From contig CM075102.1 of assembly GCA_037576195.1 (NCBI GenBank), positions 18,162,745-18,226,744 of the forward strand: 64,000 nt of DNA. The letters run 5' to 3'. The notes beneath the pieces are model-generated. The model made no database searches, was not told where the DNA came from, and was given only the letters and a program-made list of their open reading frames with translations. The position numbers were made by a program, and so were the translations under genes. Every line of letters starts with the position of its first letter. The first letter of the stretch is position 1. Source of the DNA: Phytoseiulus persimilis (taxonomy: Eukaryota; Arthropoda; Arachnida; Mesostigmata; Phytoseiidae). Of this stretch, positions 1 through 11,327 are shown one piece after another.

Positions 1-1319
1 CGTCGTCCGAATGCGCAAAGGTCCCATAGAATATGAAGCTTTTCTTCCGATAGTTGTGGACGCTACGGTCGTGCGTCCGCTCAACGGATACAGTGAATCA
101 ACTTGAAGACTACTACGAAAAGCACGTGTGGGCGAACCGTCCGCGGAAGAAGTTATTTACTCTTCAGAAGAGATTCCCCATTTCTGTGCTTCTATTATTT
201 TAGTGCTCGATCGCTCTTCTTCGGAAATCCACCTCGTTGTCTCGTTGAACACATCATGGGCGCGGCTCTTACCTCGGTCGCGCCGTCGCCCGCTTGATTC
301 CCCGATCGATCCACGCATCGGACCGGCTCGTCAAACAATTCACAAATCGGTTCATCCATTCTCCAGTCATCGAAACAGCGATGGAGGAGCGTTACGAGCG
401 AAAACACTCGAAGTCCGCTCTGGTGACCCCGTTGAGTGTGACAGGTCACATCCGAGACGGAACCATAAAAAAATGGCGAAGAAGAAAGAGGAAATATCTG
501 AGAACCACCACCTCCGGCAGGAGACGGCGAGAAATTTTCGCCTCTTCTACTCGGCTGTGAAATAAATAACGTTTTTTTCGGACTTCTTTTATTCTCTCTG
601 ACAAACGTAGCCTACTATAATACGGTGTGTGTTCGACTCCTCCATTCCTCCTCTCCCGTGAGCCGGATCGATGTGGCGCTTAAATGTGTGCAAGAAGAGC
701 CGATTGGATAGACGACCGTTTGCGTACAGGAACGATCAATCTCTGGCTGGCTGGCTCTATGACACAGTCGGAGAGGGGAAGCGATAAGCTGGACAGTAGA
801 TTATTCCCCGTTGAACTTCACCGGATCGGAACTCTCAAGAACGAAGAGCCAGTTGTGGATACCATAAACCAAAACAGTGGCGAATCTTTTGTCGCCCATA
901 GTCTGGAGCCGTGTTGCCTCACTCCGCTAGGGTCTCGAAACCGGTGTCCGCTGCCCACCCCATCACGAGACGCTCGGCCGACCGAAACGTCAAGCGCCGA
1001 GCGCCTCACAGCGATTTCGCGCGAGCGAAGACCGCCGGAAAAACTCAGACGTCAAACAGAATTTTTTTGCCCTTGGAACTCTGCCTCCACAGGCTATGAC
1101 CTACTTGAAGAAGTCGTTTTAAAGATTCGCGTCTGGTTCCACCAACAGGAGCCGACCGTTATGTTTCCTAGCCGATTACGACTCCGCAGTCAGAAGCGAT
1201 TTTCATGGTTCAGTCTCTAGGGCCTGCGCGCGCGGACTTCCGAAATGCGAATATGGTGCCCAAATTTATTTATTTTTCTCGTTTTTCAGTTACCCTATGA
1301 TCTGTCGGTCCGTTGCCCT
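1..1319. other. 5' flank of the nuclear receptor gene, no gene recognised
   Basis: No family match was recognised in either strand, although several overlapping short ORFs are open, the longest being 145 codons on the + strand at 128-565. A pyrimidine-rich stretch ending in AG at 1288-1289 looks like a splice acceptor, so the segment before it is probably the first intron and upstream sequence of the nuclear receptor gene at 1320. An untranslated first exon may lie here, but I cannot place it. Confidence 0.5.
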
Positions 1320-3945
1320 ATGAGGATGATCTCAGACAGCGAACTCACAACTGAGGTAGACTCTCTCGGAGACGAGGCTCACTCGCCTGCTGGTTCCGGG
1401 GACACAATCAACACCTCGGATCACGAACCAAATTCAAGAAATCCCAAAACTGCCGCGGCGTCATCGCTCAACGCGGTGAGTATTCTCCCAACAGCATCAC
1501 TTTGGTTCCGTTCCTCTAAAAGATCATCGTGCCGTGGATCGGATCGGCATTGAGGGTGCGAGCAAACGGTCGATGACGAGGTGTTGGAAGGGTGCTGTTG
1601 TCCCGTATCGAGAGAACGGCGGTTGGGAATGCACAACTCTGGCCCGATCATCGCTCTCCGCACAATGAACCCCCTAAATAACCGACGGCACTCGATTTCG
1701 CTCCGACAGCTCGTCTCACATCCAGGATTCGGTTTGTCCGCTTTATCCATGGCGAACTTCTATCCCGAACAAATCAGCCTGGCCCTTAAAGCTGCCGAAT
1801 ATCAAGGCGCCGAGGGCCTTATACGACTGGGGTCGTTCGACGCTCGACGCGGAGTCAACGGAAGAACGTCGCCCAGTGAATCGTGCGTGGTGTGCGGTGA
1901 CAGGGCTTCCGGAAGGCACTACGGTGCCATAAGCTGCGAAGGTTGCAAAGGATTTTTCAAACGAAGCATCCGCAAACAGCTGGGCTACGCCTGCCGAGGA
2001 GACCGAAACTGCGAAGTCACCAAGCACCACCGAAACCGCTGCCAGCACTGTCGGCTCCAGAAATGTCTCCAGATGGGAATGCGCGCCGATGGTAAGTCCT
2101 AGTTCCCTGACGTCATCGAGCTCCCGGGGGGCTTTTTGAACGCCTATGGATGAAGGGAGGACCTTCATTAGGGGCTAGCGATGATTTCCGCTGGGCTTTC
2201 AAGAACAAGCGAGCTCACGAGACGAGCATCTCGATCCGCAGCTAGTTGGCCTGAAGATATTTGATTCAACGCGTTGTGCATTCACCCGTTTCAGCTGTTC
2301 AGTCCGAACGGAAGCCGGCCACCATGGGTTCGTCGGCGAACGAAAATCGCTTTGAGAAAAACGTTTCCCCGTCTTCTGGGGCCTCCCCAAGCTCCAACTT
2401 GCTTTTGCCCTCCTTGGCCGCTCATCGAGCCCTGGCCGCTGGCCTGCACTCTTTAACCGAAAAGGATCTTCACAGCGCACTCAGTAAGTTGAGGTTCCCG
2501 AGTGGGGATTTTCGTTGAATCTCCATGGATCCCAGAGGAGCTACCACTTTAATTTAGGAATTCAGAGTGGGAGGATCTGAGTCCTTGATCCTGGCTCGAT
2601 TCGAGTCCGAAAACTAACTATGCTCCTCGAACAGAATCTCCCGCTTCAATCAGCGACTCATTGGGCACCTTGGCGAGCGTGGTTACGACGTTAGCCAACA
2701 TCCGCAAGGTACAAGAAGGAAACGAATCAAAGATCCAGGATCTTCACAATGGCCAGAGATCGGTGAGAATACTTCTACGACTCCTTTATCTAATTCAGTC
2801 CCCCCTCCCCGTTTGGTCTGTTACAACGATGTGCCCGGTCAGGAAAGGGAATCGGTGGGCAGCGTTGGGTTTGGAACACCGGACGGTTCACTAAAACAAA
2901 TCCGAAACTTTCAGTCGCCCACGATCAAAGCCGAACCACTCGAGAAGGAGCCGTTCCGCAGCGAGTTCGTTCGCAACGATCAACTCGAATTCCGTTGGAC
3001 ACCCCTCACGGACAACAACAATGAAGATCCTCTCGTCACGGAGAACGGGGAACTGAACGCGCATTTCGTTTCTGAGTCCGCCTCAAGACTTCTCTTCATG
3101 TCCATTCATTGGGCGAAAGGGCTGGAGCCGTTCCAGCATCTGCAGTGAGTCGATTTGAGATTTTCCTCGTTCAGGCCCTCGCCCGACTCAGAGGCTCCCC
3201 AAACAGGAAACGTCCCAGGAATTTTCCCAACACAGGAATATAATGCTCCATTTTCTCGTCGCAGCTCCGATATCCAGACGTTACTCATCAAGAACTGCTG
3301 GGCCGAACTTTTCTGCCTGGGTCTAGCTCAGTGCTCGAAGCAGATGTCAGTTTCCGCTATCCTGAAAGCGCTGAAGAAACAGTTGCAACGACATCCGCAC
3401 GAGGATCCGAACAGGAATAAGCAGGTGGAGAGCCATCTGCAGCGGTTGACTTCTTTCATCGAGACTGTCGCCGCTCTCGGCCTCTGCGATCTCGAACTGG
3501 CTTTGTTGAAGGCTGTGGTTCTCTTCTCCCCTGACTGGCTCGTCGCATCGGTCGGAAAATGGAAATCTCAAGTCGAGTTGTATCAATTCCGGGCCGTCAA
3601 CGAGCTCAAAAGGTTGGTTTGAAGGGCGTAGTCCCGGCGGCGTCCGTATGGCCGCGCTCAGATTATGAAAACATCTCGACGAACGAATGGCTGCTTGAGA
3701 AATGTTTGACCTTTTACGAGGCAGAGCTGGAAGTATTAAATGAGATCAATTTTCTTCTCCGAAGGTTCACTTCGAACGATGATCGCTTCAATCGCCTTCT
3801 GCTGAGGCTCCCGTCGTTGCGTTCCTTGGACGCTGACATCACCGAAGAACTATTTTTCGCCGGACTTATCGGATCGGTTCAAATTGATGCTATTATCCCC
3901 TACATTCTTAAGATGGACGTCCAAGATGGCGTTGTAACTCACTGA
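1320..3945 (+). CDS. Hr78: NR2C-class orphan nuclear receptor (Hr78 / TR2-TR4 family)
   Basis: A ligand-type nuclear transcription factor. Modelled exons are 1320-1475, 1710-2091, 2295-2483, 2635-2762, 2915-3144, 3265-3612 and 3765-3945; they join in phase to 538 codons including the TGA stop. The zinc-finger DNA-binding domain (about residues 111-176) starts [20 protein letters not shown] and has P-box CEGCKG. A serine-rich hinge follows. Exons 5-7 hold the ligand-binding domain, with the helix 3-5 signature [15 protein letters not shown], then [13 protein letters not shown], and the NR2C-typical tail [12 protein letters not shown] and [22 protein letters not shown] in exon 5 resembles a sumoylation site. 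The start is the first in-frame ATG after the acceptor at 1289. The exon 2 acceptor (1709) is the least certain join: it is chosen because it keeps phase. Length is slightly shorter than vertebrate TR4. Family assignment is firm; the Hr78 orthology is from overall LBD likeness. Confidence 0.9.
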
Positions 3946-6371
3946 GACCACCATTGTTGTGATAAACACGGATTGCATTTGCGGCTCAAAGTCGCGGTTA
4001 ATCATCACCGTGTCGTTCGAGAACGAAGTTTTGTTAGAGTTCGCGGAGCAGCGTTCGCGAAATCCGGATCCACTCACAGAAGCCAGAAACTCAGGCATCA
4101 GCCTCGTCGGAAGTCTCGACACCTGTTCGGCTGGCCGAGTCGCTCCGCCTGCGGTGCGTATGCTGACGTACGTGTACATAGCAGCAGTGTCATCGACAGG
4201 AACCATCACAAGCTCATCCCGATTCACGGATCTTAGCATCCGTCGCTCATTTACCTGTACAGAGCAAGGCGATCAGTAGGTTTTCGAATTTCATCAAATG
4301 CGGAGCTGTCCATTTCCGAGGCATCCATGGGGAGTTTCCCGGGGAGTGGAAGTGAACTCAAGCTAGGTACCGAAGGATTCGATCGACACAGATCGAGGTG
4401 ATGGAAAGTTCCGGTTTCACGCTGTCGCCGACGTTCCCAAAACAGAAGACGTGGTCGGCTGTGATGCGCTTGCGAGCAAATTCTGCAAATGCTTCAAAGG
4501 AAACTAAAGCTCCGCCGGTGTAGCTCGTTAAGTAGACCCTCTGATGCTCGTTGTCCACCAAAAAAATACTTATGTATATAGAATGGCGACCATTTAAGCC
4601 TCAATGCGTCAGATAACAACTCTCTGAGCCACGCTCTGATGCAGTTCTGGCCGCTCAGGAACGCAAAATCTGAGAGATCCTGGCTCTGTGGATGATGGAG
4701 TTAGCTTGGATCCTGAGGACCTTTCTGAAGAAAATACAGAAAAAAGTCAGGTGTTCCTTCTAAACTTATCTTGTTTCCCCTGATATCCACATGTCGGAAG
4801 TTTGTGAGTCGCGCTTCGGTCCGGATAGTTATATTTATATATATTTCTCGCATCTCGGAATTCATATTTCCCCTACCCTGTGCGATTATCCCTTGGAAGT
4901 GTGCGAAGAGAATGCGGCGCAAACACTTTCAGAAGTTCACAGTATTGTCAATGGATTCTGTGTTGTGTGTTGAAATCCTCAAAGAGTGCTTGTAGAAGGA
5001 ACTGAAACGAGGGATCAGGCAAGCTCGCTGCCGTGGTTCGGCCAACAATTAACCGCAACGAATCGACTACCTCTCTGGTCGAGTCGTGAGGCATCCGATC
5101 CCTCTCAAGCTGCGTTATCCCGATCCTCTCACTCCTCCCGCATAGAACGCAGTCATCAGATATTCATGAGTCAACGCGAACTCCGCAAACCGTGGGTTCG
5201 AGGCATTCGGAAAGGGTGCAAGCATCGTTTCCGATTTAAGCTGATCTGTTTGTATTTAACGTCCCATCGAGATCGGAACTCGAGAGAAACGCCTCTCAGA
5301 GAGCGAGGGACGTGACCAGATCAAATCTTCTTCGGCTTTGGAACGCTATGCTATCCTCACAGTGTCGGACCCGGAGTCCTAAATTCGCCGCTGAGCTCTG
5401 CCCAAGATATTCTCACTTCTGTCTTTCAGCATCGGAAGCGCGACTCGATTCATAGCCCGATATTAGTTCTCGAAGCACGCCTAGTGCTCCTAAGATGTGC
5501 CGAGCATCTCTGTATGTGTGATAAGAGTTTCCAGAATGAAATCGTTTTGCCCGTTGTTATTCCTTTCCCACGAACCCAAGCACTACAGCCACCTCCATCA
5601 ATATCATCTAGACAATTATGTGGACCGGGATGCGGTCTCGTATTCCATAGCCTTCCCTCTGATATCGACAACAATTCAATGCAACCATCACCTCCATCTC
5701 CATCATTGATTATCGCTTAGACTGTAAAATGTTAGTCATCCGATGAGCTTCGTAAGTGTCCCAGTGCTGAAGTGTTGAAGACGGTGATCATTGTTCAGAT
5801 GAATTCCGTGCAGAATCACGAAATGTTTCGTATGATGTACTCGCAGGGTCACTTTAATTTATTGCGAAGAAGACAGAGAGCTCCCGTGTTCTAGGGCTGT
5901 ACTCTAGTGCAGCGGCTGTGCAGAGAACGTTCACTTCACATTATCGAACTATGGTTAACTCGAGTCGAATGTTCAATCGATCCGCGCTGACAGACTCGGC
6001 AGAGATTACGTTTTGTAAATCGCTTAGTTACGGTTACGATAATGAGCATAATATAGAAGTTGATGATTAAGATGATGATGAAGCTAATTGAGACTACAAA
6101 CTTCCGAGGTATCAGTACAACACAATCAAGGAACAAATCCAACAAAACAGGGAGATACCGAGGAAGGTAGATAATAACATCGTAATAAAGTATTTTTGTG
6201 ACTGATTGAGACAGCCCTTCGTTCTTCTTCTCATTCCTGGAAGTCACTCACTCATTGATTACCACCGGTTCTTTGAAATCAGCTCAATTTATTCCACTCT
6301 CAAGCCTTTGGAGTTGCCTGGGAGTGACTTCGTAGTCTGTAGAATTACAGCTGGGAGTTTTATCTGGGAGT
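3946..6371. other. Convergent spacer between the nuclear receptor and peroxiredoxin genes
   Basis: This holds the 3' flanks of two tail-to-tail genes. On the - strand between about 4950 and 3955 there are several open stretches with protein-like composition: about 4561-4360 contains RVYLTSYTGGALVSFEAF, and 4239 downward contains VNRDELVMVPVDDTAAMYTY. A GTAAAT donor-like site lies at about 4253. No family was recognised and no complete gene model could be built, so this could be an unassigned small gene, a decayed one, or chance. A (GAT)n-like stretch is near 6064-6080. From 5000 to 6280 I see nothing else. Confidence 0.35.
6288..6293 (-). promoter_or_regulatory. Polyadenylation signal AATAAA for Prdx6
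   Basis: The canonical hexamer lies on the - strand about 80 bases past the Prdx6 stop codon at 6374-6372. Its position and orientation fit the 3' end of that transcript. Confidence 0.6.
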
Positions 6372-8868
6372 TCAGTCCATCGTGGTACGCATGTAGTTCT
6401 TTCCAGATGGAACTTCAATCTGCTTGATGCCAGTCGGGAACAGTTTCGGGATGTCGTCGTCGGTGACCGTGGGCAATACCATGCAAGGCGTTCCTTTTTT
6501 CCAGTTGGCCGGGGTGGCGACCTTACGAGTTTCGGTGACGATCAGCGAATCCATAGCTCGGAGAACTTCGCTGTTGAGGCAGGCGAAAAATTAGTTAATT
6601 ACCGGAGTCGGTTGTTAGCCGGTTCAAGAAGATGTAATAGTCACGTCGCCGTTCTATCGCGCGCAGCCACTCACTCGAAGTTTCGGCCGGTGGTCGCAGG
6701 GTAAAGCATCGAGAGTTTCATCTTCCGATCCTTGCCAATCATAAACACTGCTCGACAGGTTAGGGGGATGCCTTCAGCGTCCTTTTCCTCCGGATCCAGC
6801 ATGCCGAGGAGGGTGGCGATTTCGCGCTTCTCATCAGCGATAATCGGATACGGGAACGGACCTTCCGGCAGTTCACCGAAGGATTCGATGTCCTGAAAGA
6901 ACACGAGAGAGAGAACACACAGTTAAAAAGCTCACGATTTTGAGAATGCGTGCGTGAAGAACGTCTCTGAATATCTTGGCTTCCCATCCGCTTTAAGGGG
7001 CGGCACTTTTCATCTTCGCTTCGCGTTACTCACCTTGATCCATCCGCGATGGCTTTCAACGGAGTCACAGGATAGGGCGATCAGTTTCACGCCTTTACTC
7101 GCGAATGTCGGATGAAGTTGTGCGGCTCTGGCCAACTCAGTCGTACACACCGGGGTGTAGTCGGCCGGATGGGAAAACAGGATCGCGTAGCTGGAATAGG
7201 AAACATTTTGAGGCTCCAAGCCTCCTCGTCTATTGTAGCGAATTTCACCCAATTCGTCCCTGCTCATGTGCTCTTCCAATAGTTCATGTCATGGCGCTTT
7301 GGCTTCCCGTGTGAGGTTCTACACCCCTCTCACGCTTCCACCTGACGGATGAGGGTCTCACGAGGAAACTGTGACTTCCCGACATTTCGAGCGGCTCATC
7401 TAATGAATGCCTCCATAATGATGACAGTTGTTGACAATGGACTCTGAGCGAGCATGGTGAGCGGCCAGAGTGAAATGGCTTCGATGTGCTTCTTGTGGGT
7501 CAAATTTTCCCCGCATGCGCTCAAGCGATGAATGTCAACGCAATTGCGGCGTCGATAACGACTCAGCCTCAGTCACTTTGTTCGCGATGGTTCGTTACGA
7601 GGCTGGAGCAGGAAAGGCTTTGGTGATTCGTGGCGGTCAAACGATCGCATCGGACGGCGATGCGACCGTAGGCCCCAAGCCGTTCGTCGTCGACTCCGTT
7701 GGCCTCTCGTGAGCGAGGGGAATATCGAAAAAACACACGGATCGACTCTGACGATGGCTGCGACTGTGTCGACAGACAGCCACGCGGCTCCTACACTGTT
7801 CTCGGATGAGTCATCCATTGGGAAATGATCCAACTCAATTGGGTTACATTCGGGTGCGAGTTTAGGCCAATGCTGCACGACTACGGCGCCACCGGTGCGG
7901 TACGTGCAGACGTTAAGAATCGTGACGCTGCGAACCAAGGTCGAGCGTTTGGTGCTTGATGTTTGAATGATGTTGACCGAGTGACTGACTGGCTGGCTGG
8001 CTGGCTCGCTGCTGAGAACCATCGGCTTTTTCCAAGGGACCGATTCCTCTTGAGAGCGAAAAAGGTAGAAGCATTTCCAACTCGACGAAGTCACGCTCGG
8101 GAGCGCAAATGCAGGCTCATCAATTAAGCTCGAATCAATTACGCGCTGGCTGAGATTGGGAGGAAGAATCGGGGAGAAACTCTCCTCATCCCAATCGCCG
8201 AGCTCTGGTGATTGAGAGCGAAGTACTCGCACATCGGCTAATGAGCTGTGTTTATCGGGGAATCAAGAGACGAAACATCTGCTCTCGGCGAATCTGCGCT
8301 GGACACTGTTGACAATAAATGCAACCAAGTGACTCGTGTCGAGGAGAGGACGCAAGAAACCGTCAGGTTTCGACTCCGTTTGGAATAACTTCGGAATCGA
8401 AGAGCTGCTTGAAACAACTTCCGGTGAGCGCGTATGACCAGAAGAAGTTCATAAGACACAAGCTATTGTCCTCCTTCTGAGAGCTTAGCGGCGGGGCCTT
8501 CGAGCCCGCGTTATTCACAGCCGATGATTTTTTCTTCGATTGCTCACTGAACGAATCCAGCCGAATCAGCCGCTGTAGACGGCCGGCGAGCGACGACGAG
8601 ATCTCCCAAAGTACGTCTGGGGAACCGTTGCGGAGCAGCTATGCCCCAAGTTTCCAGACGCTCTCCAACTCGAAAACACTCAACGGATTCCTAGATAATA
8701 CATTCCTCGAAGCCGTGCATTCGTAGGACGTCGGTCCCGCATCTCTCTGAACAGGCCAAGTAGCGTCGAGACTCACCTCCCGTCCAACCAGTCGTGAAAC
8801 ATGAATTCGCCCTCCGTTGTGCGACAGTTGAAGTTCGGAAAATCATCACCAAGGTTCAAGGGTCCCAT
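6372..8868 (-). CDS. Prdx6: Peroxiredoxin-6 (1-Cys peroxiredoxin)
   Basis: A thiol peroxidase that reduces H2O2 and (phospho)lipid hydroperoxides with a single catalytic cysteine. Exons on the - strand are 8868-8777, 7190-7034, 6892-6675 and 6570-6372; the joins keep phase and give 221 aa, the usual family length. The short first exon begins [13 protein letters not shown] and ends HDWLDG, and its last two bases complete a Ser codon with exon 2. The peroxidatic site is [12 protein letters not shown] (Cys46). [22 protein letters not shown], shown here only in part as [11 protein letters not shown], and [10 protein letters not shown] are diagnostic of the Prdx6 subfamily, as is the long C-terminal domain with VATPANWK. 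In mammals the phospholipase motif is GDSWG with Ser32; here the matching residues read D-G-S-Y-A, so the serine is kept but both glycines of GxSxG are lost from their positions. The equivalents of His26 and Asp140 are present. Introns are 1586, 141 and 104 bp. Confidence 0.95.
7989..8006. repeat. (GGCT)n microsatellite in Prdx6 intron 1
   Basis: About four copies of the tetranucleotide GGCT lie in tandem. A shorter version of the same motif occurs near 740-757. Confidence 0.7.
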
Positions 8869-11327
8869 CGCGTAGCAGAAACGCAGAGTCGACACGTCCT
8901 GAAACTTCAAGTCCAATGACAAGTGCCTCGAACAGCGGCCGGCGGAGCTGCAGACGCTTATAGCGCGAACGACGCTCCTCTCCGCGGAAAGGGCTTCGCG
9001 ACATCCTCTGCTGACGTTCTCGTTAGTTTGGGAGCCGCTATTTAGCTGCAGCCACGCGAACTACCCACCACGGAAACACAAAGAGCCGCGCGGAGAGCTG
9101 AAATCCGCTCGCAACGAGATCTCGCTTCAGTTCAGACAGTTGAGCTTCCGATTGCTTCCAGCCGGGTGGCGTGGCGACTGACTTGTGCGAAATCCCGATC
9201 CGGAAATGTTGACTGCTCTCGTGGCTTATGTTACTTCCGGTAGAATCCAGGTGATTCCGAGTGTCGAGAATTCGCTCAGAGCCCGACCATCAACTCCGCT
9301 ACCGGAGAAATACTTCAAATTCACTGTGAGGGAGCGCACGTTCTCAGCACGTGGTTTCAGCAGTCTACGTCGATTTCGAGGCCCTTTCGCTCCGTTGGAT
9401 TCGAAACGATCTGAACACGAGTCGCATTTGAAATAGCTCCTCTAATATCTCGGCATCGCTGGCTGGCACCGCCGGGAGACGGAACGTTTCCAACGCGTAC
9501 GAGATGATGATGAATTCCACGATAAACGACACAGGCTGTAGCTTTGCAGGCCATCTCGGAAGGCTGCGGAAGAAGCGCGGTCCGAAGGTGGCTTGAATGG
9601 AAGCGAACGAAGAATACGATCATTTCCTTCTTCCAGAGGAATATAAATCATCTTCCAGAGATTTATTCGAAAACGTGAATGACGTAAACTCGGTCAAAAC
9701 TCGATTCTGATCCCGAAGCTAACAGCGGCCATCAGCATTTGTAATTCATTGGTTCGCTCACGAGCATCTTCGGGGAAGGTCAGCAACTCTCGTAACGGCG
9801 TGATTAAGCTTCCGAAAAAGCAACGAATCAAAGTGATGAGGTTGTTGGCTAGAAGGTAGACCCTCCGATTTGGATGAGTTGCTCATACATGTACTTATTC
9901 GTGGAAGGGAGTTTGTTATTCCGCTGGTGGGTTGGTTCATACATGTAGTTCATAAAAATCGTTTTGTGTGTACTTATATTCATATCTCCGGACGTATAAA
10001 CCTTTCTCTGGATAATTCAATGCAATAGACCTCTTCTCCCTAACTGACTCAGTCACACCTAGCAGTGGTGCGCTCGAGAGTGGAACTTACTGAACAATCA
10101 ATCAATACATCGGTCAGTCGGGCGATTGCCCGGGTACTCGAACCAACGCTTGCAAGGCCTAACGAAGAATCTGCTGTTAATAATAAGTGCGAGGATTATA
10201 TTCACAATAGCAGACCACCGGTGAGAAGTTAGTCAGCTTCAAGCAGGACGACGTCTAGATGGCAGTCAGTGCTAACTGCTTGCACGCTGTTCAACAACAA
10301 CTCTGAATACAAGAACAACAACGACTCTTAAATGCGACCACGTAGTCTCGTCGTAGCTCGACGACAGATAAACACGCCATGGGAACTGTAAACTAAGTTA
10401 ACAAGTGACGCAGCATCGGTGGTGTTGGCGGCGGAGTTTTCCAACGGCGACGTTTTCGCGGATCGCACCTGATCCTTCGGATCCACCTTGGAGGCAAAGG
10501 CGCTGTACTTCCCTATCACAGTTCTTCTCTGATGTTCCTCCCGGCTCGGGAAATAGGAGAGAAGCATCAATCCTGCCGATATCTGTCCATTTAGAACGGC
10601 TTCCGTGGTTCGACCATCGTGGGTTAACCTTCGTCCGAGGCCCCCTTGTTGGCGTTGTACTACATAACGGAGCAATTCTGCAAAATCAAGAGGGGAAATG
10701 AATATGTATCCATCTACTGAATTTCGCATCAACCGGTGTCAAGTTCGAGGAGGCTTCTCGGAGCCTCAAGCAGCAAAAGGCAATAACGCTCCAGCATCGA
10801 TGCTGAGTTTCCCTTTCACGACCTATCGTTTCAAGCGGAGTCACTCATAGCTAGGCTGGAGGTCTCGTGAGAAACAACCAGAAGTCGATGATATGAAAGG
10901 GATGAGGGAATAGCGAGGTGTCAATCACAGGTTCAGGAAGGAGAGATTTCGTCAACGCGACTCATTCATCTGAGAGTGATGTGGCGTTGAGAAAGTGGAA
11001 CCCGAAGTCAAAAATCAGCGCGAGCAGAGTACAAGTATGCATAAGGTGAAAACGTAAAGACCGTTCGTTCTATCTGTTAACATTGTCTGAATTGAAGCGA
11101 TCCTGGTCTGTTCACCGGGAGATATGAGACCATGTTTATCCCGCTCATTTAGGAGAAGCAGACTAAATCGAAATTTTCCGACTTCAAGAGGTTATTTTTA
11201 CTCGGCGTTAAGAGGTTCAAATCAATCTACCCGATCTGTCCGGAGGCGACACTTAGACCGTGGAGTTCTCTCCTCTCTTCTCAGAAAAGCTGCAACGTTC
11301 GATACAGGATCATGGCAATGTTAAGAA
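8869..11327. other. Spacer between Prdx6 and the MINDY gene, possible unassigned - strand exons
   Basis: No gene was recognised. On the - strand, 10732-10328 is open for 134 codons and contains a well formed acceptor (pyrimidine-rich tract ending TTTTGCAG near 10680) followed by ELLRYVVQRQQGGLGRRL and LNGQISAGLMLLSYFP, with a GTGCGA donor-like site near 10470. A second open stretch, about 9880-9729, starts just after a CTTCTAG acceptor and ends LMAAVSFGIRIEF before a TGA. These may be exons of an unidentified - strand gene, but length alone does not exclude chance. 8869-9300 is the 5' flank of Prdx6, with nothing recognised. Confidence 0.3.

Noticed and set aside
2763..2914. Open frame between nuclear receptor exons 4 and 5
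   Set aside because: The segment is open in the frame of exon 5, but its length (152 bases) would shift the frame if retained, and splicing at 2914 restores phase and the family alignment. It is treated as an intron.
7573..8232. 219-codon - strand ORF
   Set aside because: It lies wholly inside Prdx6 intron 1 on the same strand, has no recognised motif, and its composition suggests a chance open frame.
10130..10165. GGTTCGAGTACC-like motif on the - strand resembling a tRNA T arm
   Set aside because: The stem does not pair correctly and no D arm or anticodon arm could be placed upstream.
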